From Leucobacter massiliensis (lineage in GTDB: Bacteria; Actinomycetota; Actinomycetes; Actinomycetales; Microbacteriaceae): a DNA stretch of 64,000 bases. The DNA is taken from contig NZ_MWZD01000017.1 of NCBI RefSeq assembly GCF_002982315.1, positions 434,001 to 498,000 on the forward strand, read 5' to 3'. Each line of letters opens with the position of its first letter. Within the stretch, counting starts at the first letter, position 1. Below, piece after piece: positions 8,330 to 16,884 of the stretch. Both the position numbers and the translations under genes were made by a program. The notes under the pieces are model-generated. The model did no database searches and was not told the DNA's origin. It saw only the letters and a list, made by a program, of their open reading frames with translations.

Positions 8330-8346
8330 GGCAATATCCTATTGCC
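8330..8346. promoter_or_regulatory. Palindromic bidirectional promoter between upp and tadA
   Basis: The whole 17-bp gap is an inverted repeat (GGCAATA, TCC, TATTGCC). TATCCT (8335-8340) faces tadA with a 6-nt gap to GTG 8347; on the other strand TAGGAT (8341-8336) faces upp with a 6-nt gap to ATG 8329. Both starts would be leaderless and the two -10 hexamers overlap by five bases. Confidence 0.65.
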
Positions 8347-8829
8347 GTGTCCCTGATCCCTCCCTCGCCGGCCGAGCTCGCGGCGATGGCCCGCGCGCTC
8401 GAGGAGGCGCGGATCGCGGGCGAGGAGGGCGAGATCCCGGTGGGGGCGGTGGTGCTCGACGCCGCGGGGTCGGTGATCGGGGCGGGCCGCAATGCTCGGG
8501 AGGCGGTCCCGGATCCGAGCGCGCACGCCGAGGTGCTGGCGATCAGGCGCGCGGCCGCGGCTCGCGGGGACCGTGTGCTCGACGACTGCACGCTGGTCGT
8601 GACCCTGGAGCCCTGCGTCATGTGCGCGGGCGTGATCCTGGCGGCTCGCCTGCCGCGCGTCGTCTTCGGTGCCTGGGACGACAAGGCGGGCGCGGCCGGC
8701 AGCGTCTACGATCTGCTGCGCGACGGCCGCCTGCCGCACCCCGTTCCCGAGGTGGTGGCGGGGGTGCGCTCCGCGGAGTGCGCGGAGCTGCTCCGCGGCT
8801 TCTTCGAGCGCCGCAGGGAGCTCCCGTAG
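8347..8829 (+). CDS. tadA: tRNA(adenosine-34) deaminase
   Basis: A 160-residue zinc-dependent deaminase that converts A34 to inosine in tRNA-Arg(ACG), allowing decoding of CGN codons. The zinc/catalytic signature is complete: HAE (His60, Glu62) and PCVMC (Cys90, Cys93), followed by GAWDDKAGAAGSVYDLLRD, which is typical of TadA rather than cytosine deaminases. The GTG at 8347 sits 6 nt after a TATCCT -10 box. Confidence 0.95.
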   Translation: MSLIPPSPAELAAMARALEEARIAGEEGEIPVGAVVLDAAGSVIGAGRNAREAVPDPSAHAEVLAIRRAAAARGDRVLDDCTLVVTLEPCVMCAGVILAARLPRVVFGAWDDKAGAAGSVYDLLRDGRLPHPVPEVVAGVRSAECAELLRGFFERRRELP

Positions 8830-8833
8830 CGGC

Positions 8834-9136
8834 TCAGTCGTAGGAGAGGGTGACGATCGCGCTCGTCGAGGGCGTGGCCGCGTTCGGGTCGACGTAGACG
8901 TCGGGTTCCAGGTAGATCGCCGAGGCGGCGGGGAGGGCGTCGAGCACGCGCCGCTTGGCCTGGTGCAGCACGTAGGAGACCTCGCGCATGGTGAGCTCGG
9001 GATCCAGGTCCACCTTGGCCGCCACGAGCAGCCCCTCCGCGCACTCGCCGAGTTCGAGGCAGATCACCCGCGAGATCTGTGCGCTGTCGAGCAGGGCCCG
9101 CTCGATGTCTTCCCGGTGCTCGGTGTCGGTGTCCAT
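8834..9136 (-). CDS. Stand-alone domain resembling the cytoplasmic C-terminal domain of CDF metal transporters
   Basis: A 100-residue soluble protein, convergent with tadA (4-bp gap). The pattern LLVAAKVDLDPELTMREVSY, then a helix and LPAASAIYLEPDVYVDPN, resembles the ferredoxin-like dimerisation domain (ZT_dimer) of cation diffusion facilitators, but no membrane segments are present. It may be an orphan metal-binding or dimerisation module. The relation is a pattern judgement and needs a profile search. Confidence 0.6.
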   Translation of the reverse strand: MDTDTEHREDIERALLDSAQISRVICLELGECAEGLLVAAKVDLDPELTMREVSYVLHQAKRRVLDALPAASAIYLEPDVYVDPNAATPSTSAIVTLSYD

Positions 9137-9222
9137 CTTGATCCCTTCCTCGCGTGCAGATCATTCTACGCGGGCGACTCTGAGCGGGCCGGAATGCGTG
9201 CGGCGCTCAATACACTGGGGGG

Positions 9223-10122
9223 ATGAGCGAGCCGCAGCAGACCGAGCCCTCCGAGCCCACACCCCACGCCGCCGGCGACGCCGCGAGCCCGGCACTGCCG
9301 CGCACCGCGATGATCGGTGTCGGCTCGATGGGCGGCGCGATCCTCGCCGGGCTGCGGGGCCCCGGGGTGCGGATCGAGCACCCGATCACCGTGACCACGC
9401 GCTCGGCGGCGAGCGCGGCGGCGCTCGCGGGGGATGAGCGGGTGGTGGCGCTCGCCGCCGAGGACGATCCGGAGGCGAACCGCCGTGCCGTGCGCGGCGC
9501 GGGCCTGGTGATCCTGGCCGTGAAGCCGTGGCTGATCGCGGAGGTGACGCGCGGCATCGCCGACGCCGTCGAGCCGGGAGCGGTCGTGGTGAGCGTGGCT
9601 GCGGGCGTGCCGAGCACCGCGATCGAAGCCGAGCTGCCCCCCGGCGTCGCGGTGGTGCGCGCCATGCCGAACACCCCCTCGCACATCGGGCGCGGGGTGA
9701 CGGGCATCGCGGGCGGCGCCTCCGCGAGCGCCGAGCAGGTGGCGCTCGTGCAGCGGCTGTTCGAGACCGTGGGCGCGGCGATCGTGGTGCGCGAGGATCA
9801 GATCAATGCGGTCGCCGCGGTCTCGGGATCGGGGCCGGCCTACCTCTTCCTCTACGCGGAGCACATGATCGCCGCCGCCGAGCGGCTCGGCTTCGATGCG
9901 GAGCAGGCGCGGCTGCTGGTGCAGCAGACCGTGGTGGGCTCCGCGGAGCTGTGGGCGGCCGGAGGCGAGGACCCGGCGGAGCTGCGGCGCAGGGTGACCA
10001 GTCCGAAGGGCACGACCGAGCAGGCGGTGGCGGTGCTGCAGGAGGCGGACTGGGGCGCCCTCTTCGACCGCGCCCTCGCCGCGAACATCCGCCGCTCGGA
10101 GGAGCTGGAGCGCGGCGAATAG
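9223..10122 (+). CDS. proC: Pyrroline-5-carboxylate reductase
   Basis: A 299-residue enzyme of the last proline biosynthesis step (P5C to proline with NAD(P)H). About 28 variable residues precede the Rossmann start TAMIGVGSMGGAILAGL. AVKPWLI, VSVAAGVPSTAIE and VRAMPNTPSHIGRGVTGI are family blocks, and the C-terminal dimer domain carries INAVAAVSGSGPAYLFLYAE and RRRVTSPKGTTEQAV. The ATG at 9223 lies 6 nt after a TACACT -10 box. Confidence 0.95.
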   Translation: MSEPQQTEPSEPTPHAAGDAASPALPRTAMIGVGSMGGAILAGLRGPGVRIEHPITVTTRSAASAAALAGDERVVALAAEDDPEANRRAVRGAGLVILAVKPWLIAEVTRGIADAVEPGAVVVSVAAGVPSTAIEAELPPGVAVVRAMPNTPSHIGRGVTGIAGGASASAEQVALVQRLFETVGAAIVVREDQINAVAAVSGSGPAYLFLYAEHMIAAAERLGFDAEQARLLVQQTVVGSAELWAAGGEDPAELRRRVTSPKGTTEQAVAVLQEADWGALFDRALAANIRRSEELERGE

Positions 10123-10167
10123 CGATGTCGCGCGGCCCCGCCGCGACCCCGGCCCCGCCCGGAGTCG

Positions 10168-11178
10168 CTACGACGGCCAGTCGACGCGCCGGGCGAAGTC
10201 GATGAGCGCTCGGCTCCGGGCGGGCAGCGGCCGATCCGGAGCCCAGACCATGTCGACGGCCACCGGCCGCACCGCGGGCGAGATGGGGATCGAGGCGAGG
10301 GGCAGGCCCTCGTAGCTGGCGGGGTTCGCGACGGGGGAGACGAGGATCCCGTATCCGAGTCCGCGCGCGACGAGCGTGCGCACCACCTCGTAGCTGGCGG
10401 TGCGATGCCGGATGCGCGGGGCGAGCCCCTGCTCGGCGAAGAGCGACAGGGTGTGCTCGCCGGAGGGCGGGGCGTCGAGCAGGATCAGCTCCTCGTCGAC
10501 GAGGTCCTCGAGCCGCACGCTGGGGCGGGAAGCCAGCCGGTGCCCGGCCGCGAGCACCGCGTAGGCCCGCAGCTCGTAGAGCCGGGTGCGGGCCGCCTCG
10601 CCGGGCACGAGCATGTCGTAGACGACCGCGACGTCCACGCGGCCGGTGCCGAGCTCCGCGACGAGCCGGTCCTGGGTGGCCTCGCGGATCGACAGCTCGA
10701 TGCCCGGGTGGAGCTCGGCGAAACCCTGCAGGAGGGGCGGCAGGATCGTGGGGGCCAGTGTGGGGTAGCAGCCGATCACCACGGGGCCGGTGAGCCGGCC
10801 GTCGCCGCCGACGGCGCGGCTCAGCTCTTCGGCCTCGGCGAGCATGCGGCGGGCGTGCGCCACGAGGCGCTCGCCGGCCGGCGTGAGGCTGAGGCCGTGC
10901 GCGCGGCGGCGCAGGCAGAGGCGCTCGCCCGTGACGGCCTCGAGTTCGGTGATCGCGTCCGACATGGCCGAGGGGGAGACGCGCAGCCGCGCAGCGGCGG
11001 CCGCGATGGTCCCGGCGTCGGCGGCCGCGGCGAAGTAGGCGAGCTGGCGCAGCGTGAACGCGGGCAGGGTGGGGGGCTGCGCTGCCTCCCGACGCGCAGT
11101 CTCCGGCGCTCGCGGTGCGGTGCGGGCGGGAGCCGCTTCGCGGGCGGGGCCGGTGGGGTCGGCGGGCTTCTCGGGCAT
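10168..11178 (-). CDS. LysR-family transcriptional regulator
   Basis: A 336-residue regulator with an unusually long Ala/Pro-rich N-terminal extension (about 40 residues) before the winged helix-turn-helix (LPAFTLRQLAYFAAAADAGT, then IAAAAARLRVSPSAMSDAIT) and a periplasmic-binding-like effector domain (GPVVIGCYPTLAPTILPPLL). It diverges from the P450 gene, with 116 bp between starts, which suggests it controls that gene, as is usual for LysR proteins. The effector is unknown. Confidence 0.9.
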   Translation of the reverse strand: MPEKPADPTGPAREAAPARTAPRAPETARREAAQPPTLPAFTLRQLAYFAAAADAGTIAAAAARLRVSPSAMSDAITELEAVTGERLCLRRRAHGLSLTPAGERLVAHARRMLAEAEELSRAVGGDGRLTGPVVIGCYPTLAPTILPPLLQGFAELHPGIELSIREATQDRLVAELGTGRVDVAVVYDMLVPGEAARTRLYELRAYAVLAAGHRLASRPSVRLEDLVDEELILLDAPPSGEHTLSLFAEQGLAPRIRHRTASYEVVRTLVARGLGYGILVSPVANPASYEGLPLASIPISPAVRPVAVDMVWAPDRPLPARSRALIDFARRVDWPS

Positions 11179-11294
11179 GCGCCATTATCTCACTGAGCCG
11201 AATTGATACGCCGAACATTTCCGTTTTTCTTTCCGTTCCGGCGCGCGCATACTCGGAGGCAGAGCGACAGCGCAGAACGATGGGGTGTGCAGCG

Positions 11295-12621
11295 ATGAGT
11301 GAACGAGCCGGGGCCGAGCGACGGGCCGGAGACGAGGCGGGCGCAGGGGTGGAAGCCCCGGTGGCCGACTGGGTGACGATCCCCGATCTCTACCGGGATC
11401 CCTTCCCCATCTACGAGCGCCTCCGCGCCGAGGGCGGCGTGCACTGGGTGCCGCAGGTGGGGCGCTATCTCATCACCTCCTACGAGGCGGTGCACGAGAC
11501 GGAGCTCGATCAGGAGGTGTTCTCGGCCGACGAGCAGGGCTCGCTGCAGATCCGCGCCATGGGCCACTCGATGCTGCGCCGCGACGACCCCGAGCACTAC
11601 GTCGAGCGGAAGGCCTGGCAGCCCGCGCTGCGCCCCGGCGCCGTGCAGCGCATCTGGAAGTCGAAGTTCCAGCGCACCGCCGAACGCTACCTCGACGAGA
11701 TGGTCGCGAAGGGCCCCGGCGCCGACCTCATCTGGGACTTCGCGGCGCCCTTCGCCGCTGAGAGCCTGCGCGAGCTGATCGGCCTGCACAATGCCACCCA
11801 GCAGGACCTGCAGCGCTGGTCGCAGACCATGATCGACGCGACCGGCAACTACGCCGACGACCCGGAGGTGTGGGCGCTCGGGAAACGCTCCTTCGACGAG
11901 GTCGACGCCGCCCTCGACGAGATGCTCGTCTGGCACGCCGCCAACCCCAACGAGTCCCTGCTCTCCCAGCTGCTGCAGATCCCCGACTACCGGATGCCGC
12001 TCGAACGCATCCGCGCGAACGTGAAGATGACGATCGGCGGCGGCCTCAACGAGCCGCGCGACGCCCTCGGGGTGGCGTCGTGGGCGCTGCTCACCCACCC
12101 CGAGCAGCGCGCGGCGGTCGAGCAGGATCCCGCGCTGTGGCACGCCGTCTTCGACGAGTCGATCCGCTGGGTCGCCCCGATCGGCCTCTACTCGCGCCAG
12201 GTGACGCGCGACACCGTGCTGCGCGGGGTTCGCCTGCCGGCCGGCGCGCGCCTGGGCATCTGCCTGCTCTCCGCCAACCGCGACGAGCGGGTGTGGGCGG
12301 ACCCCGACGCCTTCGACATCCGCCGCGAGGTGAAGCCCCACCTGGCGTTCGGCAAGGGCGTGCACGTCTGCCTCGGGGCGTGGGCGGCGCGCGCCGAGGT
12401 CGCCGAGGTGGCCCTGCCGCTGCTCTTCGACTCGCTGGAGGGGCTGTCGCTCGTGCCGGGAGACGATCCCGAGATCGGGGGCTGGGTGTTCCGCGGCATG
12501 CTCAAGCTGCCGGTGACCTGGAGCGGGCGGCGGGCGGCGGGATCGGCTGCCGGCGCAGTTTGCATGCGGATGGGGGTATGGGATGCCTCCCCCGTTCTCG
12601 TGGGTTGGGATTTGTTTATAA
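11295..12621 (+). CDS. Cytochrome P450 module (3' end unresolved, reads into the next frame)
   Basis: A P450 of about 415 residues. Visible are the ExxR motif (Glu288-Arg291 in DESIRW), the haem loop FGKGVHVCLG with Cys359, and an I-helix segment GGGLNEP (Gly248-Pro254) lacking the usual acid-threonine pair, which is atypical for proton delivery. The recognisable fold ends near 12530, but the frame stays open to 13538 across the reductase coding region, and the sequence after 12535 (GRRAAGSAAGAVCMRM and on) does not look like a natural P450 tail. The ATG at 11295 is chosen over 11280; GATGGGG could serve as its ribosome binding site. The substrate is unknown; the next module is the likely electron donor. 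Confidence 0.85.
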
Positions 12622-14475
12622 GACAGAGCCCCGGGCCGGGGGCGCGAAGCGCCGGCGCCCGCCGTCGCGATCGTGGGCTCCGGCCCGGCCGGCTGCTTCA
12701 CGGCACAGGCACTGCGCCGCACCTTCCCGGGCGCGGCCATCGACGTCTTCGACGAGCTGCCGACTCCCTCCGGCCTGGTGCGCTACGGCGTCGCCGCCGA
12801 TCACCAGGGCACGAAGGCCGTCGGGCGGCAGTTCGACCGGCTGTTCGCCGAAGAGGGGGTGCGCTTCCGCGGCAACTGCCGGCTCGGCGTCGACTTCGCG
12901 CTCGAGGAGCTCGAGCGCGGCTACGACGTCGTGGTGCTCGCGAGCGGGGTGCACCGCGACGCGCGGCTCGGGATCCCCGGCGCGGATCTCGCGGGCGTGC
13001 GCGGAGCGGGCGCGGTGACCCGCTTCCTCAACGCGCACCCGGACGAGGCGACCCCGGCGCCGCTGGGCGAGCGCGTCGCCATCGTGGGGCACGGCAATGT
13101 GGCGATGGACCTGGCGCGCCTCATCGCGCGCGGGGCGCTCGCCGCGGCCGCGCAGGACGGTGCGGGCGCGGGCGGCGCGGGAGCAGGTACGGGCGGCGGC
13201 CTCGACGGTTCCGACATCGACGACTCCGCCCATCGCGCGCTCACCGGCGCCGTGCGCACGGTGCACCTGCTCGGGCGCAGCGCGCCCGCGCAGGCGAAGT
13301 TCGATCCGGTGATGGTCCGCGAGCTCGCCTCTCTGCCCGGGGTGCGGCACGTGCTGCACGGCGCGGGCGAGCTGCCCGACGACGGGCGCGACGCGCGGAT
13401 CGACGCCGTGCGGGCCCTCGCGGAGGGCGGCGACGCCGACGGCCCGGTGACCGTCGAGTGGTGGTTCGGCGTGAGCCCCTCCCGGTTCGAGGGAGAGGCC
13501 GCCGTCGCCGGGGTCGTGCTCGACAGCGCCGCGGGTGAGGTGCGGATCCCCGCCGACGACGTGATCACCGCCGTCGGCTTCACCGCCGACGCGGGCAGCC
13601 CGGTCGAACCGGCCGCGCACCCCGACGGGCGGGTGCGGGCCGGGCTCTACACGGCCGGCTGGCTGCGGCGCGGGCCCCGAGGCACGATCCCGGATCAGCG
13701 CGCCGACGCCCGGGAGCTCGCCCGCCTCATCGCGGCCGATGTGCACGCGGGTGCGGTGGGCACCCGCGTCACCGGCTCGGCTGCGAGCGGCGAAGGCGGC
13801 TCCGGCGCGGCCGTGACCGGACTGCCGCCGATCGACGGCGAGACCGGCTTCGAAGGGTGGCGGCGCATCGATCTGCGCGAGCGGCTCACCGCGGCGCCGG
13901 GCCGCTCCCGCGCGAAGCTGCGCGGGCGTGAGGCGCTCCTCGCGGCCGCCCGCGACGAGACGCTCGAACTGCCGCCGCTCGCCGAGACCGCCGCGCTGAT
14001 CGGCGCGGGCGTGCCGACGACCATCCTCTTCGGCACCGAATCGGGCGGCGCCGAGCTCGTGGCGGAAGAGCTCGCGCGCGCCTGCGGAGACGGAGCGGAC
14101 GTTGAGGTGCGCGACCTGGCTCAGACGAGCGCCGCCGGGCTCGATCCCGCTCGCCTGCACCTCGTGGTCTGCGCCACCTACGGCGACGGCGAGGTGCCGA
14201 GCGCGGCGGAGCCCTTCCACCGAGAGCTGCGCGACGAGCGGCCCGAGCTGACGGGGGTGCGCTACGCCGTCTTCGGCATGGGGGACCGCAGCTACGAGCG
14301 CACCTACTCCCGCGGCAGCGAGCTGATCGACGAGGCCCTGCAGGCCTGCGGCGCGGTGCGGGTCGGCGAATACGGGCGTCACGACGCGGGCGGCTCGATC
14401 CCCGTCTCCGAGGCGGCGCGCGAGTGGGCCGCGGGCGTCTACGCCGAGCTCGCCGCCGTGCCCGTCCGCGGCTAG
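12622..14475 (+). CDS. Adrenodoxin-reductase-like FAD/NADP oxidoreductase fused to a flavodoxin domain
   Basis: The frame opens after a TAA at 12619. The FAD-binding core AVAIVGSGPAGCFTAQAL needs the codons before the first in-frame start (GTG 12673), which falls inside the first beta-strand, so there is no sound start codon. The reductase part (to about 13960) shows DVFDELPTPSGLVRYGVA, VAIVGHGNVAMDLARL for NADP and a final FAD block around TAGWLRRGPRGTIPDQR, as in FprA. The C-terminal 150 residues are a flavodoxin: LFGTESGG, ATYGDGEVP and FGMGDRSYE bind FMN. Such a chain passes electrons NADPH to FAD to FMN to P450. The frame is +1 relative to the P450, pointing to a frameshifted fusion or a damaged start. 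Confidence 0.8.
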   Translation, partial: DRAPGRGREAPAPAVAIVGSGPAGCFTAQALRRTFPGAAIDVFDELPTPSGLVRYGVAADHQGTKAVGRQFDRLFAEEGVRFRGNCRLGVDFALEELERGYDVVVLASGVHRDARLGIPGADLAGVRGAGAVTRFLNAHPDEATPAPLGERVAIVGHGNVAMDLARLIARGALAAAAQDGAGAGGAGAGTGGGLDGSDIDDSAHRALTGAVRTVHLLGRSAPAQAKFDPVMVRELASLPGVRHVLHGAGELPDDGRDARIDAVRALAEGGDADGPVTVEWWFGVSPSRFEGEAAVAGVVLDSAAGEVRIPADDVITAVGFTADAGSPVEPAAHPDGRVRAGLYTAGWLRRGPRGTIPDQRADARELARLIAADVHAGAVGTRVTGSAASGEGGSGAAVTGLPPIDGETGFEGWRRIDLRERLTAAPGRSRAKLRGREALLAAARDETLELPPLAETAALIGAGVPTTILFGTESGGAELVAEELARACGDGADVEVRDLAQTSAAGLDPARLHLVVCATYGDGEVPSAAEPFHRELRDERPELTGVRYAVFGMGDRSYERTYSRGSELIDEALQACGAVRVGEYGRHDAGGSIPVSEAAREWAAGVYAELAAVPVRG

Positions 14476-14638
14476 GGCGTGTCTGGCAAATCTTACGTCT
14501 ACTGCGCGAGCCCTGTCGGGGCGCCTTGCTGCGTTGTCGTCGTCGGCTTTGCCACCAGCAAAGCCTCCTCCTCCGCCTTGCAATCCACCCCGCCCGGACT
14601 CTGCTCGCAACGACGAGGATTTACCAGACACACCCTAG
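14472..14638. mobile_element. 167-bp MITE-like element with about 21-bp terminal inverted repeats
   Basis: The left end (14472-14492) and right end (14618-14638) are inverted repeats with 19 of 21 positions matching, both ending in CTAG. There is no coding capacity. The left terminus supplies the stop codon (TAG 14473-14475) of the flavodoxin module; the right end lies 10 bp from the trkA stop codon. Confidence 0.7.
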
Positions 14639-14648
14639 ACCGGCCGGG

Positions 14649-15314
14649 CTAGCCGATCGCGGCGAAGCGCTCCACGTCGGCGGCGGTGCCGCTCACGATG
14701 ATCAGGTCGTGCGGGGAGATGACGGTCTCCTGCGTCGCGTGGGTGAAGGGCTGGCCGGGCGTCTTCACGCCGACGACGGTCACCCGGTAGCGGGTGCGCA
14801 CGCCGCTGTCGGCGAGCGAGCGGCCCCGGATCGAGCGCGGCGGGTACATCTTCGCGATCACGTAGTTGTCATCGAACTGGATGAAGTCGAGCATCGCGCC
14901 GCTGAGCAGGTGCGCGACGCGCTCGCCGGCCTCCCGTTCGGGGTAGATCACGTGATTCACGCCGATCCGCTCCAGGATCTTGCCGTGCGAGCTCGAGATG
15001 GCCTTGGCCCAGATCTGCGGGATGCCGAGGTCGACGAGGTTCGCGGCGATGAGCACGCTCGCCTCGATCGAGGCGCCCGTCGCCACGACCGCGATCTGGA
15101 ACTCGTCCGCTCCGAGCTGCCTCAGCGCCTCCATCGAGCGCGCGTCGGCCTGCACCGCGTGCGTCACCCGGTCCGCCCACTTCTGCACGAGCTGCGGGTC
15201 GGTGTCGACCACGAGCACCTCTCGATCCTGCCGGTCGAGCTGCCCGGCGGTCGCCGCGCCGAACCGCCCGAGCCCGATCACGATGACGGGTGCGTCACTG
15301 CGTATATCAACCAA
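14649..15314 (-). CDS. trkA: Trk/Ktr potassium uptake regulatory NAD-binding subunit
   Basis: A 221-residue cytoplasmic gating subunit with one RCK_N domain (VIVIGLGRFGAATAGQLDRQ, with the acidic end of beta-2 at VLVVDTD) and one RCK_C domain (residues about 135-221). It forms a ring on the membrane subunit encoded upstream and controls potassium flow. The start is TTG at 15314, inside the end of the trkH gene (8-nt overlap), which suggests translational coupling. Single-RCK length is like KtrA rather than the doubled E. coli TrkA. Confidence 0.93.
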   Translation of the reverse strand: MVDIRSDAPVIVIGLGRFGAATAGQLDRQDREVLVVDTDPQLVQKWADRVTHAVQADARSMEALRQLGADEFQIAVVATGASIEASVLIAANLVDLGIPQIWAKAISSSHGKILERIGVNHVIYPEREAGERVAHLLSGAMLDFIQFDDNYVIAKMYPPRSIRGRSLADSGVRTRYRVTVVGVKTPGQPFTHATQETVISPHDLIIVSGTAADVERFAAIG

Positions 15315-16746
15315 CGATCGGCCTTTCCTCAGGGTACTTGAACAGGCGGGAGCGGCTCGTGGCCGCGACGGCGGCGGCGAGCGTGACCGTGCCCACGCGG
15401 CCCGCCCACATCGTCGCCGCGAGCACGTACTTCCCCGGATCGGAGACCTCGCCCGAGAGCCCCGTCGAGAGCCCGCAGGTGCCGAAGGCGGAGATCACCT
15501 CGAAGAGCACGATGTCGAGCGGTCTCCCGGTCATCTGCAGCAGGGTGACGGTCGCGGCGAGGACGATCGTGGCGCCCCAGATCAGGATCGACACGGCGAC
15601 GCGCAGCACCTCGTTCGGGATGCTGCGGTCGAAGACCTGCATGTCCTTGTATCCTCGGGCCTCGGCATAGGCGGCGAGGAACAGCACGGCGAGCGTCGTG
15701 ACCTTGATCCCTCCCGCGGTCGACGCGGAGCCTCCGCCCACGAACATCAGCATGTCCATCACGAGCAGCGTCGACCCGTTCATCTGCGCCGGGTCGATGA
15801 TCCCGAGCCCGCCCGAGCGCGTCATCACCGACATGTAGCCCGAGCTCAGCAGCGTCTCCCAGAACCCGTGCCCCTGCAGGGTGCCGGGATTGTTCGCCTC
15901 CAGCCCCCCGATCGCCAGCCAGCCGATGACGACGAAGATGAGCGTGGTGCTCAGCGTGAGCTTCGCGTGCAGGCCCAGGCGCTTGTGCGCGCGCCAGCCG
16001 CCGCCGGTCACGTAGCGGTAGAGCGCGAAGATCACCGGGAAGCCGATCGCACCGAGGAACACGCCCACGGCGAGGACGCTCAGCAGATAGAGGTCCGTTT
16101 CGTAGGGCGCCAGCCCGCCGGGGAGCGGCACGAAGCCCGTGTTGGTGAAGGCCGAGGCGGCCAGGTAGAAGCCGTTCCAGAGCGCCGGCCAGAAGCCGTA
16201 GCCGTCGACCATCAGGCGCGGCGTGATGAGCGCGGTGAGTGCGAGCTCGATCACCACGAGGCTCAGGGCGACCGCCGCGAGCAGGCCGCCGATCTCACCG
16301 AGGCCGACCGCCTGGCTCGCCGAGGCGTCCCGGCTCATTCGCATCGGATTCGTGTCGCTCGCCGCCATGAGCCGCTGCCGCAGGCCCAGCCTGCGGGTGA
16401 CCGTGAGTCCCAGGATGCTGGCGAGGGTGAGCACGCCGATGCCGCCGATCTGGAGGCCCACGAGGATCACGATCTCCCCGAAGAGCGACCAGTGAGTCGC
16501 CATGTCGACCGTCGAGAGCCCGGTCACGCAGATGGCGGAGACGGCGGTGAAGAGAGCGTCCGCGAGGGGCGTGACCTTCCCGGAGGCGGCGGAGAGGGGC
16601 AGCGAGAGCAGTGCCGTCCAGAGCAGGATGAGCGCCGTGAACACCAGCAGGGCGAAGCGCGCGGGCGAGGACTGGATCATGGCGTTGATCCACGATCTCT
16701 GCGTGAGCGGGGCCGCGGCCCGCCTGCTCACCGCGCGTGCCCTCAC
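15307..16746 (-). CDS. trkH: Trk/Ktr-type potassium transporter membrane subunit
   Basis: A 479-residue membrane protein with four pore-loop repeats, each with its filter region: AICVTGLSTVD, ASAFTNTGFVPL, VMTRSGGLGI and SAFGTCGLSTGLSG. It imports K+ (or Na+/K+) driven by ion gradients, with its regulatory subunit encoded next. The start is uncertain: GTG at 16746 or 16731, or ATG at 16680, since the first helix (ARFALLVFTALILLW) begins only about 28 residues in. Confidence 0.93.
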   Translation of the reverse strand: MRARAVSRRAAAPLTQRSWINAMIQSSPARFALLVFTALILLWTALLSLPLSAASGKVTPLADALFTAVSAICVTGLSTVDMATHWSLFGEIVILVGLQIGGIGVLTLASILGLTVTRRLGLRQRLMAASDTNPMRMSRDASASQAVGLGEIGGLLAAVALSLVVIELALTALITPRLMVDGYGFWPALWNGFYLAASAFTNTGFVPLPGGLAPYETDLYLLSVLAVGVFLGAIGFPVIFALYRYVTGGGWRAHKRLGLHAKLTLSTTLIFVVIGWLAIGGLEANNPGTLQGHGFWETLLSSGYMSVMTRSGGLGIIDPAQMNGSTLLVMDMLMFVGGGSASTAGGIKVTTLAVLFLAAYAEARGYKDMQVFDRSIPNEVLRVAVSILIWGATIVLAATVTLLQMTGRPLDIVLFEVISAFGTCGLSTGLSGEVSDPGKYVLAATMWAGRVGTVTLAAAVAATSRSRLFKYPEERPIVG

Positions 16747-16884
16747 ATCCCCTTCTTTCCTGCGGTCGTGCGAACCGCGCGGGAGGCCCGGTTCGATCCT
16801 TCATGCTACACACGGCGCGGCGGTGGCGCAGTACGGGGTGTGCGCAGTGCGACAATACGGGCGCCGACGACTACCCTGGACTGC

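Noticed and set aside
12606-12626. Segment resembling the transposon mosaic end used in sequencing libraries
   Set aside because: TTTATAAGACAGAG is similar but not identical to the mosaic end; matches are broken, so adapter carry-over is not supported. The odd composition of the junction remains noted in the P450 finding.
12673-12675. GTG as the natural start of the reductase-flavodoxin protein
   Set aside because: It would remove the first beta-strand before the GSGPAG loop; the coding pattern begins upstream.
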